Positions 9,182-17,579 of a DNA stretch of 64,000 bases are shown one piece after another. Positions within the stretch are counted from its first letter, which is position 1; every line of letters begins with the position of its first letter. The notes beneath the pieces were generated by a model that saw only the letters and a program-made list of their open reading frames with translations, ran no database searches and was not told the DNA's origin. The position numbers and the translations under genes are program-made. Origin of the DNA: Enterovibrio sp045679545 (lineage in GTDB: Bacteria > Pseudomonadota > Gammaproteobacteria > Enterobacterales > Vibrionaceae); contig NZ_CP166194.1 in NCBI RefSeq assembly GCF_045679545.1, positions 2,480,001-2,544,000 on the forward strand, written 5' to 3'.

Positions 9182-9594
9182 ACTTGATTCACACGAGTGT
9201 GCAAATGCAAGGCCGGATTATAAGGGTCATAGGCACTGCGTCAACGCTTTTCCTCACGCTTTGATATCAAATGCCTAAGAAACAAGCATAGTCACCAATA
9301 TTCTTCCCCTCTTTCGTTCAAATCTCGCCTTTTGAGCCTTGGCATGTTCCGGAGGCAACGTCACCCGCTTGCCCGTTCTTTGCTCATTCTCTATGCTCGG
9401 CTTATCCACTACCTCGCCCCCACTCAAGGATAAATATTTTCCATTATCACAACAAAATCATTTCATTGCCGATCCCCTTGTGATTTTCCATGCTTAAACA
9501 GATAGTTCGCGATGAATTCTGACAAAGAAAAAAGAACTCCAAGCCCCAACAAACCTAATCAAAACCAACAACACATATAGAGGATAGAAAATCA
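9182..9594. other. Gene-poor gap between the tRNA and the MgtC-family gene
   Basis: No convincing gene is seen. On the minus strand an open frame without ATG (TTG at 9427 to the stop at 9275, 50 codons) reads like a basic hydrophilic peptide (GKRVTLPPEHAKAQKARFE). It could be a gene remnant or a small protein. No clear promoter or hairpin stands out. Confidence 0.4.
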
Positions 9595-10089
9595 GTGACC
9601 GAGTTTTGGGATATCGCCCCGTTTAGCTGGCAAGGCGTTTTAACATGTGCAGCCTGTGGCTGGCTTTTAGGCTTAGAACGTCAATTGCGTGGCAAACCGG
9701 TGGGTATTCGCACCGCCATTTTAATTGTACTCGGTACCTATGTGTTTATGCGCCTAGCGACCTCATTGTCAGATAACTCGCTTGACCATGCGCGCGTGCT
9801 AGGTCAGATCGTCACAGGTGTTGGCTTTCTTGGTGCAGGCGTGATGATGTCTCGTGATGGTCAAATCCAAGGCGTCACCTCCGCAGCCGTGGTTTGGTTG
9901 ATGGCGGGTTTGGGCATGATCATCGCATTTGACTATGGCCGACAAGCCCTTTTGCTGTGTGGATTCGTTCTCTTTGTCTTAGTGGGATTAGATAAAGTAG
10001 AGTCCACCTTTTCAGCGCTGCGTCGAGGTGTGCATAGAAAGTGGGAAAGTTCGCGTAAGAAACCTGAAATCCCTGACCAGCACGGCTGA
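9595..10089 (+). CDS. MgtC/SapB-family inner membrane protein
   Basis: This is a 164-residue membrane protein of the MgtC/SapB/YhiD family, linked in other bacteria to growth at low magnesium and to stress. It starts at GTG with an AGAGGA ribosome site 8-10 nt upstream. The family signatures GWLLGLERQLRGKPVGIRT (about residues 20-38) and VTGVGFLGAGVMM (about 75-87) are clear, with four or more hydrophobic helices. It lacks the long C-terminal ACT-like domain of MgtC proper, so it is the short form. Its exact substrate or partner is unknown. A terminator follows before the next gene. Confidence 0.85.
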   Translation: MTEFWDIAPFSWQGVLTCAACGWLLGLERQLRGKPVGIRTAILIVLGTYVFMRLATSLSDNSLDHARVLGQIVTGVGFLGAGVMMSRDGQIQGVTSAAVVWLMAGLGMIIAFDYGRQALLLCGFVLFVLVGLDKVESTFSALRRGVHRKWESSRKKPEIPDQHG

Positions 10090-10201
10090 ATATATGCAGA
10101 GTTTTGAATATTCATTTCGATAAAAAAAATCGATTCTTACAAACAGTTTATCTCACTTTACGTTTAAGGCTGGCGAAATAATAATCACGCCAAAGAACAT
10201 C

Positions 10202-10233
10202 AAAAACCTGCTTAATTTGAGCAGGTTTTTTTA
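10202..10233 (+). terminator. Rho-independent terminator
   Basis: A stem AAACCTGCT/AGCAGGTTT with a 7-nt loop is followed by T7. It lies 110 nt after the MgtC-family gene and only about 35 nt before the MFS gene. It ends the first transcript and could also attenuate the second. Confidence 0.85.
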
Positions 10234-10266
10234 TTTTAAGCCACTAACTAACCTAGAGAGCATGCG

Positions 10267-11454
10267 ATGCAACAGACACAAAACATTCAAGCGGATGTTA
10301 ACAGCCCACTAGTGCCTGTCATTAGTCTGAGTCTATTTGCCGTTGCGTCCGGTTTTTTGATGAGTCTGATCCCCCTTGCACTTAGCGCAAGAGGCATGTC
10401 GGTTGATCTTGCCTCTTGGCTCGCCAGTGTGTTTTATGCTGGCCTGTTGGGTGGCGCGCTAATCAGTGCACGCGTTGTGGGTCAACTAGGCCACCGCAAC
10501 GCATTGGTTGCTTTCTTAATTGTTATTGTCACCACCGTCGGCATGATGGCCACCGTTGCCTCTCCAGCAGTTTGGCTCGCCTCACGCTTTCTCGCCGGCG
10601 TTGCCGTTGCGGGTGTTTTCGTGGTGATCGAGTCATGGCTACTCATGGCAGACACTGAAAAAGCACGCGCCAAGCGTTTGGGCCTTTATATGGCTTCGCT
10701 TTATGGCGGCTCTGCGCTGGGACAACTCGGTATCGGTTTCTTTGGTACAGAAGGTGCGATGCCATTGATGGTGGTTGCAGGCCTATTTTCTGCCGCCATG
10801 TTGCCACCACTGGTTTACAGAAAAGGCCAACCAAAGAAGGTCGAGCATGTAAGCATCAAGCTAAGCGAAATGCGAGATCTTCCGTCAGCCGCATACATTG
10901 GCTGCATTGTGTCAGGTTTAGTGTTGGGCTCCATTTACGGATTATTGCCGTTAGATCTGGAGCGTCAGTACAGTCACAACCAAGTGGGTATGTTGATGGC
11001 TATCGTTATCTTGGGTGGCATGGCCGTGCAGCCTTTGGTGAGCTGGTTAAACTCACGTGTTGAAAAAGCGTTGTTGATGGCACTGTTCTGCTTTGCAGGC
11101 CTACTGGCCATCGCGATGATTGAAATCGCCACCGTGGATGCAGGTTTAATGGCAGGATTGTTCCTACTCGGTGCCGCTGCTTTTGCTCTGTACCCCGTTG
11201 CCATTACCCTTGCGTGCCGTAACGTGAGTGAATCAAAAATTGTGGCAGCAGCAGAATTAATGCTGCTTAGCTACAGCGTTGGCTCAGTGGCAGGCCCAGT
11301 GTTGGCTGGCAGAGCGATGAACGCAGAAAGCGGCTTGATGTTCTATTTCGTGATTTGCTTCGCCGCCACGCTCATCTATATGTTGATAACGACCAAACGC
11401 AACCGCAGCCGAGGTGCAAATGGCGTGGATGATGTGATGTCGGTAGATTTGTAG
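10267..11454 (+). CDS. MFS transporter, YcaD-like
   Basis: This is a 395-residue major facilitator protein with about 12 hydrophobic segments. It resembles the YcaD-type group: the helix-4/5 region reads FVVIESWLLM and the following loop KAKRLGLYMASLYGGSALGQ aligns with YcaD in my recollection. The substrate cannot be told from sequence. The start ATG has an AGAGAG-type ribosome site. It is flanked by terminators and is probably transcribed alone. Confidence 0.8.
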   Translation: MQQTQNIQADVNSPLVPVISLSLFAVASGFLMSLIPLALSARGMSVDLASWLASVFYAGLLGGALISARVVGQLGHRNALVAFLIVIVTTVGMMATVASPAVWLASRFLAGVAVAGVFVVIESWLLMADTEKARAKRLGLYMASLYGGSALGQLGIGFFGTEGAMPLMVVAGLFSAAMLPPLVYRKGQPKKVEHVSIKLSEMRDLPSAAYIGCIVSGLVLGSIYGLLPLDLERQYSHNQVGMLMAIVILGGMAVQPLVSWLNSRVEKALLMALFCFAGLLAIAMIEIATVDAGLMAGLFLLGAAAFALYPVAITLACRNVSESKIVAAAELMLLSYSVGSVAGPVLAGRAMNAESGLMFYFVICFAATLIYMLITTKRNRSRGANGVDDVMSVDL

Positions 11455-11462
11455 TTGGACTT

Positions 11463-11495
11463 AAGGCCCTAGGGTTCTAAGGTTCTAGGGCCCTT
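11463..11495. repeat. CTAGGG-type imperfect palindrome
   Basis: Arms AAGGCCCTAG and CTAGGGCCCTT surround GGTTCTAAGGTT. The same words (GGTTCTAGGGCC, CCTAGG) recur at 15495-15553 beside galE, so this is a small family of extragenic palindromes. Confidence 0.6.
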
Positions 11496-11535
11496 CATAT
11501 TTAGTGCCAACTGATGCTTGGCAAAGCAAACAAAT

Positions 11536-11569
11536 AAAGCAGGTCTGTATTTATAGACCTGCTTTTTTT
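11536..11569 (+). terminator. Terminator after the MFS gene
   Basis: A long stem AAAGCAGGTCT/AGACCTGCTTT with an 8-nt loop is followed by T7. Confidence 0.85.
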
Positions 11570-12046
11570 ATGCTGTTTTTTCATTCTGCCTACCCTCTCA
11601 GACACATAGCCATAACCCAGATTTTACCGACCTGATGTCGATATAAATTTGGCACTTACTTATTTTTTTGTTGTTCTATTTTCCTCACTTTATGCCTAAC
11701 GCACTCTTTTTCCTCATATCCATTTAATTCGCAAAGATAAACAAGAAACCGCACTTCATGCCTTATATAAATCAAAGTACAGCTTTCAATACAAGCCAAA
11801 CCCCTTAGTGACTGACAAAAAGGACACCAAAAGCATACAAAACTAGACTTCGCCATAAAATCGACAAAAAACGACCTCTTTCAACAATACCCAAAATTAT
11901 AATAATTTTTATACCCTTATATTCAATGACTTAATTATTAAATGAGTAAATAATCAATAGATTTTTGTACATTGCCAGCTTACTTCCTATGCTCAAATTG
12001 TCCGCCTCATTTTTGAGACGCACATCACAGCATTGGAGGTTTTCAA
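11570..12046. other. AT-rich intergenic gap
   Basis: No supported gene. A 66-codon frame on the minus strand (11656-11856) has unusual cysteine-rich composition and no clear ribosome site. The right part is very AT-rich and probably holds the promoter of the lipoprotein gene. Confidence 0.5.
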
Positions 12047-12781
12047 ATGGCTCAGGTTATACGCAAAGCTTTAGTCTCTCTGGTCATCCTTTTTTGTCTT
12101 CAAGGATGCTTTTTGATTAACGGTCCGTTGGAATACGCACAAGAGACCAATGTACCAGCAGTTAACTACCTCCCCATCGGCATTCCATTTGTGCTTGGTG
12201 GTCATGGCAGCAGCGTTCCCATTACCCCAGAACTCAGCCTTACAGCCAAACATATCGCCAAACTCGATTACAGTACGGTCGTTGCTTATCACCCTGATTG
12301 TGACATCGCATTAATCAAAGAAGACAACACCGGCAAAAACACCGCCCCGCTGGGCACCGTCAAACAAAATGAATCCATTACCACCGTCGGCATGGGTCTT
12401 ACGGGCAAGGTGCTTATTGGGCAAGGTAAATACTTTATCGACGTGAACTTTGTTGACAGCAGCCTGTTTGCTAGGTGCCCTGCCAGTATTACCGACGCGC
12501 CGGTTCAATCGGGCATGAGTGGAGGCGGCGCATTTAACCACAAAGGCGAATTGGTTGGGATAATCTCTGGCATTTCAGGCTCGGGGTTCAAATTGCTTGA
12601 CGGTACCGATCTCGGTAATGAAAGAACCAGCGTGTTTGTGTCCACGCTTCACGTCAAACCTTGGCTGACAGAAGCGATCCAAAACTACTACGGCGAAGCC
12701 AAGGACATGCTCACCGCAAACTTAACCTCGCCCGCATCTGAGTCACTTATTGACGCTTCTGGGACAGGAAAAATAAAGTGA
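12047..12781 (+). CDS. Trypsin-like serine protease lipoprotein
   Basis: The 244-residue protein has a lipoprotein signal peptide with lipobox LQGC (acylated C21). The mature part has the order of a chymotrypsin/trypsin-like fold: a histidine in SLTAKHIAK (H69), an aspartate in CDIALIKED (D86) and a serine in QSGMSGGGAFNHKGELVGI (S158). The family is clear from these motifs, but the substrate is not known. It is compact, with no PDZ domain. The likely location is the periplasmic face of a membrane. A GGAGG ribosome site precedes the ATG. It stands alone, just upstream of the folD promoter. Confidence 0.75.
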   Translation: MAQVIRKALVSLVILFCLQGCFLINGPLEYAQETNVPAVNYLPIGIPFVLGGHGSSVPITPELSLTAKHIAKLDYSTVVAYHPDCDIALIKEDNTGKNTAPLGTVKQNESITTVGMGLTGKVLIGQGKYFIDVNFVDSSLFARCPASITDAPVQSGMSGGGAFNHKGELVGIISGISGSGFKLLDGTDLGNERTSVFVSTLHVKPWLTEAIQNYYGEAKDMLTANLTSPASESLIDASGTGKIK

Positions 12782-12785
12782 GCAC

Positions 12786-12803
12786 AGCGCAAACGTTTGC
12801 GCT
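12786..12803. promoter_or_regulatory. PurR-like operator upstream of folD
   Basis: The 18-bp perfect palindrome AGCGCAAACGTTTGCGCT contains CGCAAACGTTTGCG, the PurR box core of E. coli (ACGCAAACGTTTNCNT). It lies 70 nt before folD and overlaps a possible -10 (TATAGC, 12804-12809). It fits purine-dependent repression of a one-carbon folate gene. Confidence 0.75.
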
Positions 12804-12873
12804 ATAGCCATGTCACATTTTTTTTGTCAAAATACGGCCTCTTTCCAGTCCGTATCTTTGCCAAAGGAAAATC

Positions 12874-13728
12874 ATGGCCGCTCAAATTATTGATGGAAAA
12901 ATCATTTCTCAAACTGTTCGACAAGAAGTTGCTGCCCGTGTCGAAGCAAGAAAAGCGGCTGGCCTAAGAGCGCCGGGGCTAGCGGTTGTTCTGGTCGGTG
13001 ATGATGCCGCATCACAGGTTTATGTCGGCAGTAAACGCCGTGTTTGTGAAGAAGTGGGTTTTGTCTCTAAATCCTACGATCTCCCATCAAGTACGAGTGA
13101 AGCTGATTTGCTCGCATTAATCGACTCCCTGAACGCCGACGATGAAATCGACGGCATTTTGGTTCAGTTGCCACTTCCTGCGCAAATGGACGCAACCAAC
13201 GTACTCGAACGTATTCATCCAGAAAAAGACGTGGATGGCTTCCACCCTTACAACGTCGGTCGCCTGTGTCAGCGTATTCCTAAGCTTCGCTCATGCACAC
13301 CGAAAGGCATAATTACACTGCTTGAGCGCTACAACATCCCGCTTCGTGGGATGCACGCTGTCGTAGTTGGCGCATCAAACATTGTGGGTCGTCCGATGAC
13401 CATGGAGCTTCTGCTCGCAGGGTGCACGACCACCACATGTCACCGCTTCACCAAAGATCTCGAAGGGCACATTCGCCAAGCCGATCTCGTGGTCGTTGCT
13501 GTTGGCAAACCGAATTTTATTCCTGGTGATTGGATTAAACCCGGCGCTGTCGTGATTGATGTGGGCATTAACCGAATGGAAGATGGCAAACTGGTGGGTG
13601 ATGTGGAATACGATGTCGCCAAAACGAAAGCCAGCCACATCACTCCCGTACCGGGTGGTGTAGGCCCAATGACAGTGGCAACATTGATTGAAAATACCCT
13701 ATTGGCCTGCGAGCAGTTTCATTCGTAA
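12874..13728 (+). CDS. folD: Bifunctional methylene-THF dehydrogenase / methenyl-THF cyclohydrolase FolD
   Basis: It interconverts 5,10-methylene-THF and 10-formyl-THF in the cytosol, supplying one-carbon units for purines. The 284 residues match the family (E. coli 288). Signatures are YVGSKRRVCEEVGF (catalytic lysine at the K of GSK), the GILVQLPLP motif, and the dinucleotide-binding VVGASNIVGRPM followed by PGGVGPMT near the end. It has an AAAGGA ribosome site. A PurR-like operator stands upstream and a terminator downstream. Confidence 0.98.
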   Translation: MAAQIIDGKIISQTVRQEVAARVEARKAAGLRAPGLAVVLVGDDAASQVYVGSKRRVCEEVGFVSKSYDLPSSTSEADLLALIDSLNADDEIDGILVQLPLPAQMDATNVLERIHPEKDVDGFHPYNVGRLCQRIPKLRSCTPKGIITLLERYNIPLRGMHAVVVGASNIVGRPMTMELLLAGCTTTTCHRFTKDLEGHIRQADLVVVAVGKPNFIPGDWIKPGAVVIDVGINRMEDGKLVGDVEYDVAKTKASHITPVPGGVGPMTVATLIENTLLACEQFHS

Positions 13729-13758
13729 GCATGAAATAATTTCGCCAAGATCATACAG

Positions 13759-13785
13759 AAGCGAGCAATCATGCTCGCTTTTTTT
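13759..13785 (+). terminator. Terminator after folD
   Basis: An AAGCGAGC/GCTCGCTT stem with a 6-nt loop is followed by T7, between the convergent folD and ugd genes. Confidence 0.85.
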
Positions 13786-13788
13786 GGT

Positions 13789-14955
13789 TTAATCGGCGCC
13801 AAACAAATCTCGCGTATATACCTTGCCTTCAACATCGAGCAATGCATCATCCATACGGTTCGACACAATCACATCGGTGCACTGTTTAAAGGCATCAAGA
13901 TCGGTGAGCACTTCTGAGTTGAACAATGTTCTCCCCGTGTACACAGGCTCATAAATCACAATCTCAATGCCCTTCGCTTTGATACGTTTCATCACGCCCA
14001 AAATGGAAGACGCACGAAAGTTATCCGAGCCTGTTTTCATGATCAAACGATAAATACCGACCACTTTCGGCTTTCTTTTTAATATGGATTCCGCGATGAA
14101 GTCTTTACGTGTGCGATTTGCCTCAACAATCGCCCCAATGATGTTGTTTGGTACCGAATTGTAATTGGCCAACAACTGCTTGGTATCTTTCGGTAAACAA
14201 TAGCCACCGTAGCCAAACGACGGATTGTTGTAATGGCTGCCGATGCGAGGGTCTAAACACACCCCTTCAATAATTTCGCGAGAATCTAACCCCAAAGCTT
14301 CAGCGTAAGAATCGAGTTCATTGAAGTAAGCAACACGCATGGCAAGGTAGGTATTTGAAAACAGCTTAACGGCTTCGGCTTCGCTGGAATGGGTAAACAG
14401 AACGGGGATATTTTCGTCTTCTGCACCTTCTAACAACAGGTTTGCAAACAACTCCGCAAACTCTGTTTGCCCACCAATGATGATCCGAGAAGGATGCAGG
14501 TTGTCATAAAGCGCTCGCCCCTCGCGTAAAAACTCCGGTGAAAAAAGCAAATTTTCTGTCTGATAGTTGATTTTGGCAGTTTCCGTAAACCCAACGGGAA
14601 CAGTCGATTTCACCACAATAAGGGCATGAGGATTGATAGACACCACTTCTTGAATCACTGCCTCAACGGAGGATGTATTAAAAAAGTTAGTGTCCGGATC
14701 GTAGTCTGTCGGTGTCGCCACAATCACAATATCAGCCCACGCGTAGGCTTCGCGGCTATCTAATGTGGCATAAAAACGTAACTCTTTCTGCGTTAAAAAA
14801 TGCTCGATGTCTTTATCAATGACGGGTGACACGCCATTGTTTAGCATGTCGACTTTCTCTTTCACAATATCAACGGCAACCACATGGTTATGCTGCGCGA
14901 GGAGCATGGCATTAGAAAGGCCAACATAACCCGTTCCTGCTACCGCTATCTTCAT
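13789..14955 (-). CDS. ugd: UDP-glucose 6-dehydrogenase
   Basis: It oxidises UDP-glucose to UDP-glucuronate with two NAD+, providing an acidic precursor for surface polysaccharides. It has 388 residues, the short Ugd type as in E. coli. Visible features are the NAD-binding GTGYVGLSNA (7-16), the substrate region FSPEFLREGRAL, and the catalytic cysteine C253 in GGYCLPKDTK. It lies near galE and the large capsule loci, although the T6SS island separates them today. Confidence 0.96.
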   Translation of the reverse strand: MKIAVAGTGYVGLSNAMLLAQHNHVVAVDIVKEKVDMLNNGVSPVIDKDIEHFLTQKELRFYATLDSREAYAWADIVIVATPTDYDPDTNFFNTSSVEAVIQEVVSINPHALIVVKSTVPVGFTETAKINYQTENLLFSPEFLREGRALYDNLHPSRIIIGGQTEFAELFANLLLEGAEDENIPVLFTHSSEAEAVKLFSNTYLAMRVAYFNELDSYAEALGLDSREIIEGVCLDPRIGSHYNNPSFGYGGYCLPKDTKQLLANYNSVPNNIIGAIVEANRTRKDFIAESILKRKPKVVGIYRLIMKTGSDNFRASSILGVMKRIKAKGIEIVIYEPVYTGRTLFNSEVLTDLDAFKQCTDVIVSNRMDDALLDVEGKVYTRDLFGAD

Positions 14956-14995
14956 TCACCGCTCCATGACTTAAAGAGAAAAGTGCTGAAAAGAC

Positions 14996-15023
14996 AAAAT
15001 GAACGCACCGAGAGTGCGTTCAT
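14996..15023 (-). terminator. Terminator-like hairpin upstream of ugd
   Basis: A perfect 10-bp stem ATGAACGCAC/GTGCGTTCAT with a 5-nt loop is followed by TTTT on the minus strand. It would end the VanZ-family transcript before ugd. The T-run is short. Confidence 0.6.
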
Positions 15024-15079
15024 TTGCATATCCATCACACCATTAATCTTAAATATAGAACATGACGTTTTTCTGATAT

Positions 15080-15472
15080 TTATTTTGAGGTTTGATGATG
15101 TTGTCGTAGAGAGGAAAGAAGGAAACGAAGCGGAAAAACTGAAAGGACCGCGAAGACATTCACAATCGCATCACTCATGCTGCCATCTCGCCCTTGAATC
15201 CAGTAGGTTTGAGCTAACTCAGAGCCAATACCAAGTGCAAAGAGCAAATACCACACGAAACGTCTTTTTCCTGAATCAAGGCTATAAACAAGCCAACTGC
15301 TTAGATGGAAAAGCGCGAAATGAAATAGCCAATCACCATGACCGAAAAAAAAATGGCTGCTTTCGATGTTAATGGCAGAAAGCCCAATGCCCGTGAAGAG
15401 AGAGCCCACACCAATGAACACAATACACAGCGCGGAGATATATAGAGCGAGAGATAACGTCGTTTGTTTCAA
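15080..15472 (-). CDS. VanZ-family membrane protein
   Basis: The 130-residue protein has about four hydrophobic helices and the VanZ-family end signature GRDGSMSDAIVNVFAV (about residues 94-109). VanZ homologues are small membrane proteins of mostly unknown role, some linked to glycopeptide resistance or envelope polysaccharides. The gene lies between galE and ugd on the same strand. That fits an envelope role but does not prove it. Confidence 0.7.
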   Translation of the reverse strand: MKQTTLSLALYISALCIVFIGVGSLFTGIGLSAINIESSHFFFGHGDWLFHFALFHLSSWLVYSLDSGKRRFVWYLLFALGIGSELAQTYWIQGRDGSMSDAIVNVFAVLSVFPLRFLLSSLRQHHQTSK

Positions 15473-15494
15473 CGAGTAAGATTCCTTAGAAACG

Positions 15495-15553
15495 GGACTA
15501 GGTTCTAGGGCCTAGGGAGGAGCAGGTCCTAGGTCTTGCTCTTCCTAGGACCT
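15495..15553. repeat. CCTAGG palindrome cluster beside galE
   Basis: A perfect inverted repeat with 10-bp arms AGGTCCTAGG (15524-15533) and CCTAGGACCT (15544-15553) lies next to GGACTAGGTTCTAGGGCCTAGGG (15495-15517). It shares words with the repeat at 11463-11495. There is no T-run on either side. Confidence 0.7.
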
Positions 15554-15558
15554 TTCTC

Positions 15559-16578
15559 TTACTTATCAGGGTAACCATTAGGGTTATTTGACTGCCAACG
15601 CCACGTATCTTGCACCATATCGTCTAGCGTATGCGTTGCTTTCCAATCCAGTTCAGTTTGCGCTTTGATGGGGTCAGCCCAGCATTCAGCGATATCACCC
15701 GCACGACGTGGCGCGACTTGATAGGCAATCTCTTTGCCGCAAGCTTGGCTAAAGGCCGCCACCATCTCAAGCACACTCTTGCCGTCACCTGTGCCTAGAT
15801 TATAAATGTGCAAACCCGCTTTCTGGCCGACTTTATCCAGTGCTGCCAAATGGCCGTTAGCCAAATCAACCACATGAATATAATCGCGCACACCGCTGCC
15901 GTCTTTGGTTGGGTAATCATCACCAAATACCGACAAAAACTCACGGCGACCAACAGCCACTTGTGAAATAAACGGCATCAAGTTATTTGGAATGCCTTGT
16001 GGGTCTTCACCCATTTCACCGGATTTGTGCGAGCCGACGGGGTTAAAGTAACGCAGCAGCGTAATGCTCCAATCTGGATTTGCATGATGGAAATCCGTTA
16101 AACACTCTTCCACCATCAACTTGCTTCGGCCATACGGGTTAGTCGCAGAGGTTGGAAAATCTTCACGAATAGGCACAGAGGCAGGGTCACCGTAAACGGT
16201 GGCAGAAGAACTGAAGATGATCGATTTCACGCCAGCTTCACGCATTGCATCCACCAGCACTAAGGTTCCGTTTACGTTGTTGTCGTAGTATTCCAGCGGC
16301 TTTTCAACCGACTCCCCGACCGCTTTTAAACCCGCAAAATGGATCACCGCTTTGATGTTATTTTCTTTTTCAAACACAGAAGCAAGAAAGGGTTTGTCGC
16401 GAATGTCACCTTGGTAAAACGTTGGACGTTTACCAGTGAGCTTTTCTATACGCTCAAGCACAGCCAACTTACTGTTATGCAGGTTATCCACGAGAATGGG
16501 GTTCAAGCCTGCTTCAATCATTTGTACGCAGGTGTGACTGCCGATGTAGCCAATGCCACCGGTGACTAATACATCCAT
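15559..16578 (-). CDS. galE: UDP-glucose 4-epimerase
   Basis: This is a short-chain dehydrogenase that interconverts UDP-glucose and UDP-galactose (cytosol, NAD+). I chose the start at MDVLVTGGIGYIGSHT because it has AGGA upstream and puts the Rossmann motif at the N-terminus. An ATG 8 codons earlier also exists. The length is then 339 residues (E. coli 338). Other features are the catalytic Y-x3-K in NPYGRSKLMVEE, FSSSATVYG, and the substrate-binding NPVGSHKSG. It shares the direction of the VanZ-family gene and ugd. Confidence 0.96.
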   Translation of the reverse strand: MDVLVTGGIGYIGSHTCVQMIEAGLNPILVDNLHNSKLAVLERIEKLTGKRPTFYQGDIRDKPFLASVFEKENNIKAVIHFAGLKAVGESVEKPLEYYDNNVNGTLVLVDAMREAGVKSIIFSSSATVYGDPASVPIREDFPTSATNPYGRSKLMVEECLTDFHHANPDWSITLLRYFNPVGSHKSGEMGEDPQGIPNNLMPFISQVAVGRREFLSVFGDDYPTKDGSGVRDYIHVVDLANGHLAALDKVGQKAGLHIYNLGTGDGKSVLEMVAAFSQACGKEIAYQVAPRRAGDIAECWADPIKAQTELDWKATHTLDDMVQDTWRWQSNNPNGYPDK

Positions 16579-17018
16579 TTTAAAATCCTGTTCTGCTTGC
16601 ATGTCAGTTTGGACCAGTACACCACCCGCTGCAAAAGCGACTGTCTAATACTCAATGAACCAAATGCATGAATATGTATTGAAAATTTAGCAGTGATTAT
16701 ATCGATATTCGTCGGGCTTTCCGATCACAATCGGAGTATTGCACACACGGAATAATAGAAAAATCAGTTCACGACATAGCATAACGCGTTTTCTATTAAC
16801 CCGTGTAGACATCTAAAATCTTGTTGGCAGAGGATCGGTTAGTGAAAAGAGACGACAATAGAGAAATTTAGACCGTGTCTTGGATAAGTGAATGGCTTTA
16901 CGCCCAGTTTGGAACATCAGCATCAGCGAATTTGCCGGCAGTAACGAAGATAAGTTCAATGCGCTTCACGATACCCGTATTCTCGCAGAGCTCGCCGGTA
17001 TTTTACATATGCACTAAA
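16579..17018. other. Intergenic stretch with a short unexplained ORF
   Basis: This stretch lies between galE and the T6SS island. On the plus strand 16892-17017 encodes 41 residues (MALRPVWNISISEF... ending AELAGILHMH) that look protein-like but have no clear ribosome site. They could be the C-terminal remnant of a lost gene at the island edge. Nothing else is recognised. Confidence 0.4.
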
Positions 17019-17495
17019 TTACGTCTTATATGGATAGATATCCTCCTGATTTAATTTTCTATTATCTCGCCACGCCTTACCACCACCGATCGTTAGCGCA
17101 ATGTGGGCTAACGCGCTTATCACTTTTGTCCCGTTAACTTTGTTGCTGACATCATGAAAAAGCACATCCCAAGGCTCCCGTTCGGTATGACAAAACGATT
17201 TTTTGTACCCACATTCAGTCGTTTTATCAACTTCCCATGAATAGTTAAAACGATATCCAAAGTCATGAATTAGCCCCGGTATAAAGAGTAGCCCTGTCGG
17301 TGACAACAGAAACGTCACTTTGTTCGCTATTTGGAAGAGCGTTTTCCGCAGGACAAGACACACTGAACCTGTGCTTTTTCCAAGCAGGATCTTGCTCGCT
17401 GAGCAATTTTTCGCCCGACCTCCAAGCAATTCTTTGCTCGCCTGAGTGAGGTTGCTCACTAACCCCTTGTTTTTATTGCACCACATAGCTGGCAC
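17019..17495 (-). pseudogene. DUF1353-like protein, probably 5'-truncated
   Basis: The last 95 residues carry a DUF1353-like pattern: LIHDFGYRF, then a spacer with DVLFHDVS, then a C-terminal ALTIGGGKAWRDNRK. The first third of the frame (about residues 19-35) is made of the 49-bp repeat also found at 23292-23340. The expected beta-strand region before the LIHD motif is missing, and the proposed start overlaps the hcp promoter on the other strand. The gene is therefore probably a truncated remnant, though a GTG-started short form is possible. Some DUF1353-like genes are found in phages and polymorphic toxin settings, but no function is assigned here. Confidence 0.4.
17391..17439. repeat. 49-bp direct repeat, copy 1 (upstream of hcp)
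   Basis: The repeat is 48 of 49 bases identical to 23292-23340. It contains two small hairpins: TTGCTC-GCT-GAGCAA followed by TTTTT, and AGCAA-TTCT-TTGCT. It lies 50 nt before the hcp promoter. Confidence 0.9.
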
Positions 17496-17505
17496 ACCCT
17501 TTGCG
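17489..17505 (+). promoter_or_regulatory. Sigma-54 (RpoN) promoter of hcp
   Basis: CTGGCACACCCTTTGCG shows TGGCAC (17490-17495) and TTGC (17501-17504) with the required GG-N10-GC spacing of -24/-12 promoters. It lies about 75 nt before hcp. RpoN with a VasH-type activator is known to drive hcp genes in vibrios. Confidence 0.85.
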
Positions 17506-17579
17506 TTATCTCTTGCGTTGTATCACTCATTTCTCTGTCCGCCATGATTGGCGGGCAACCATTGAATAAGGACATCGCA

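Noticed and set aside
11656..11856. Minus-strand 66-codon cysteine-rich frame
   Set aside because: No ribosome site, composition unlike its neighbours and no family pattern; probably chance in AT-rich sequence.
14996..15023. Perfect hairpin considered as an operator for ugd
   Set aside because: Its position after the VanZ-family stop and the T-run on that strand fit a terminator better.
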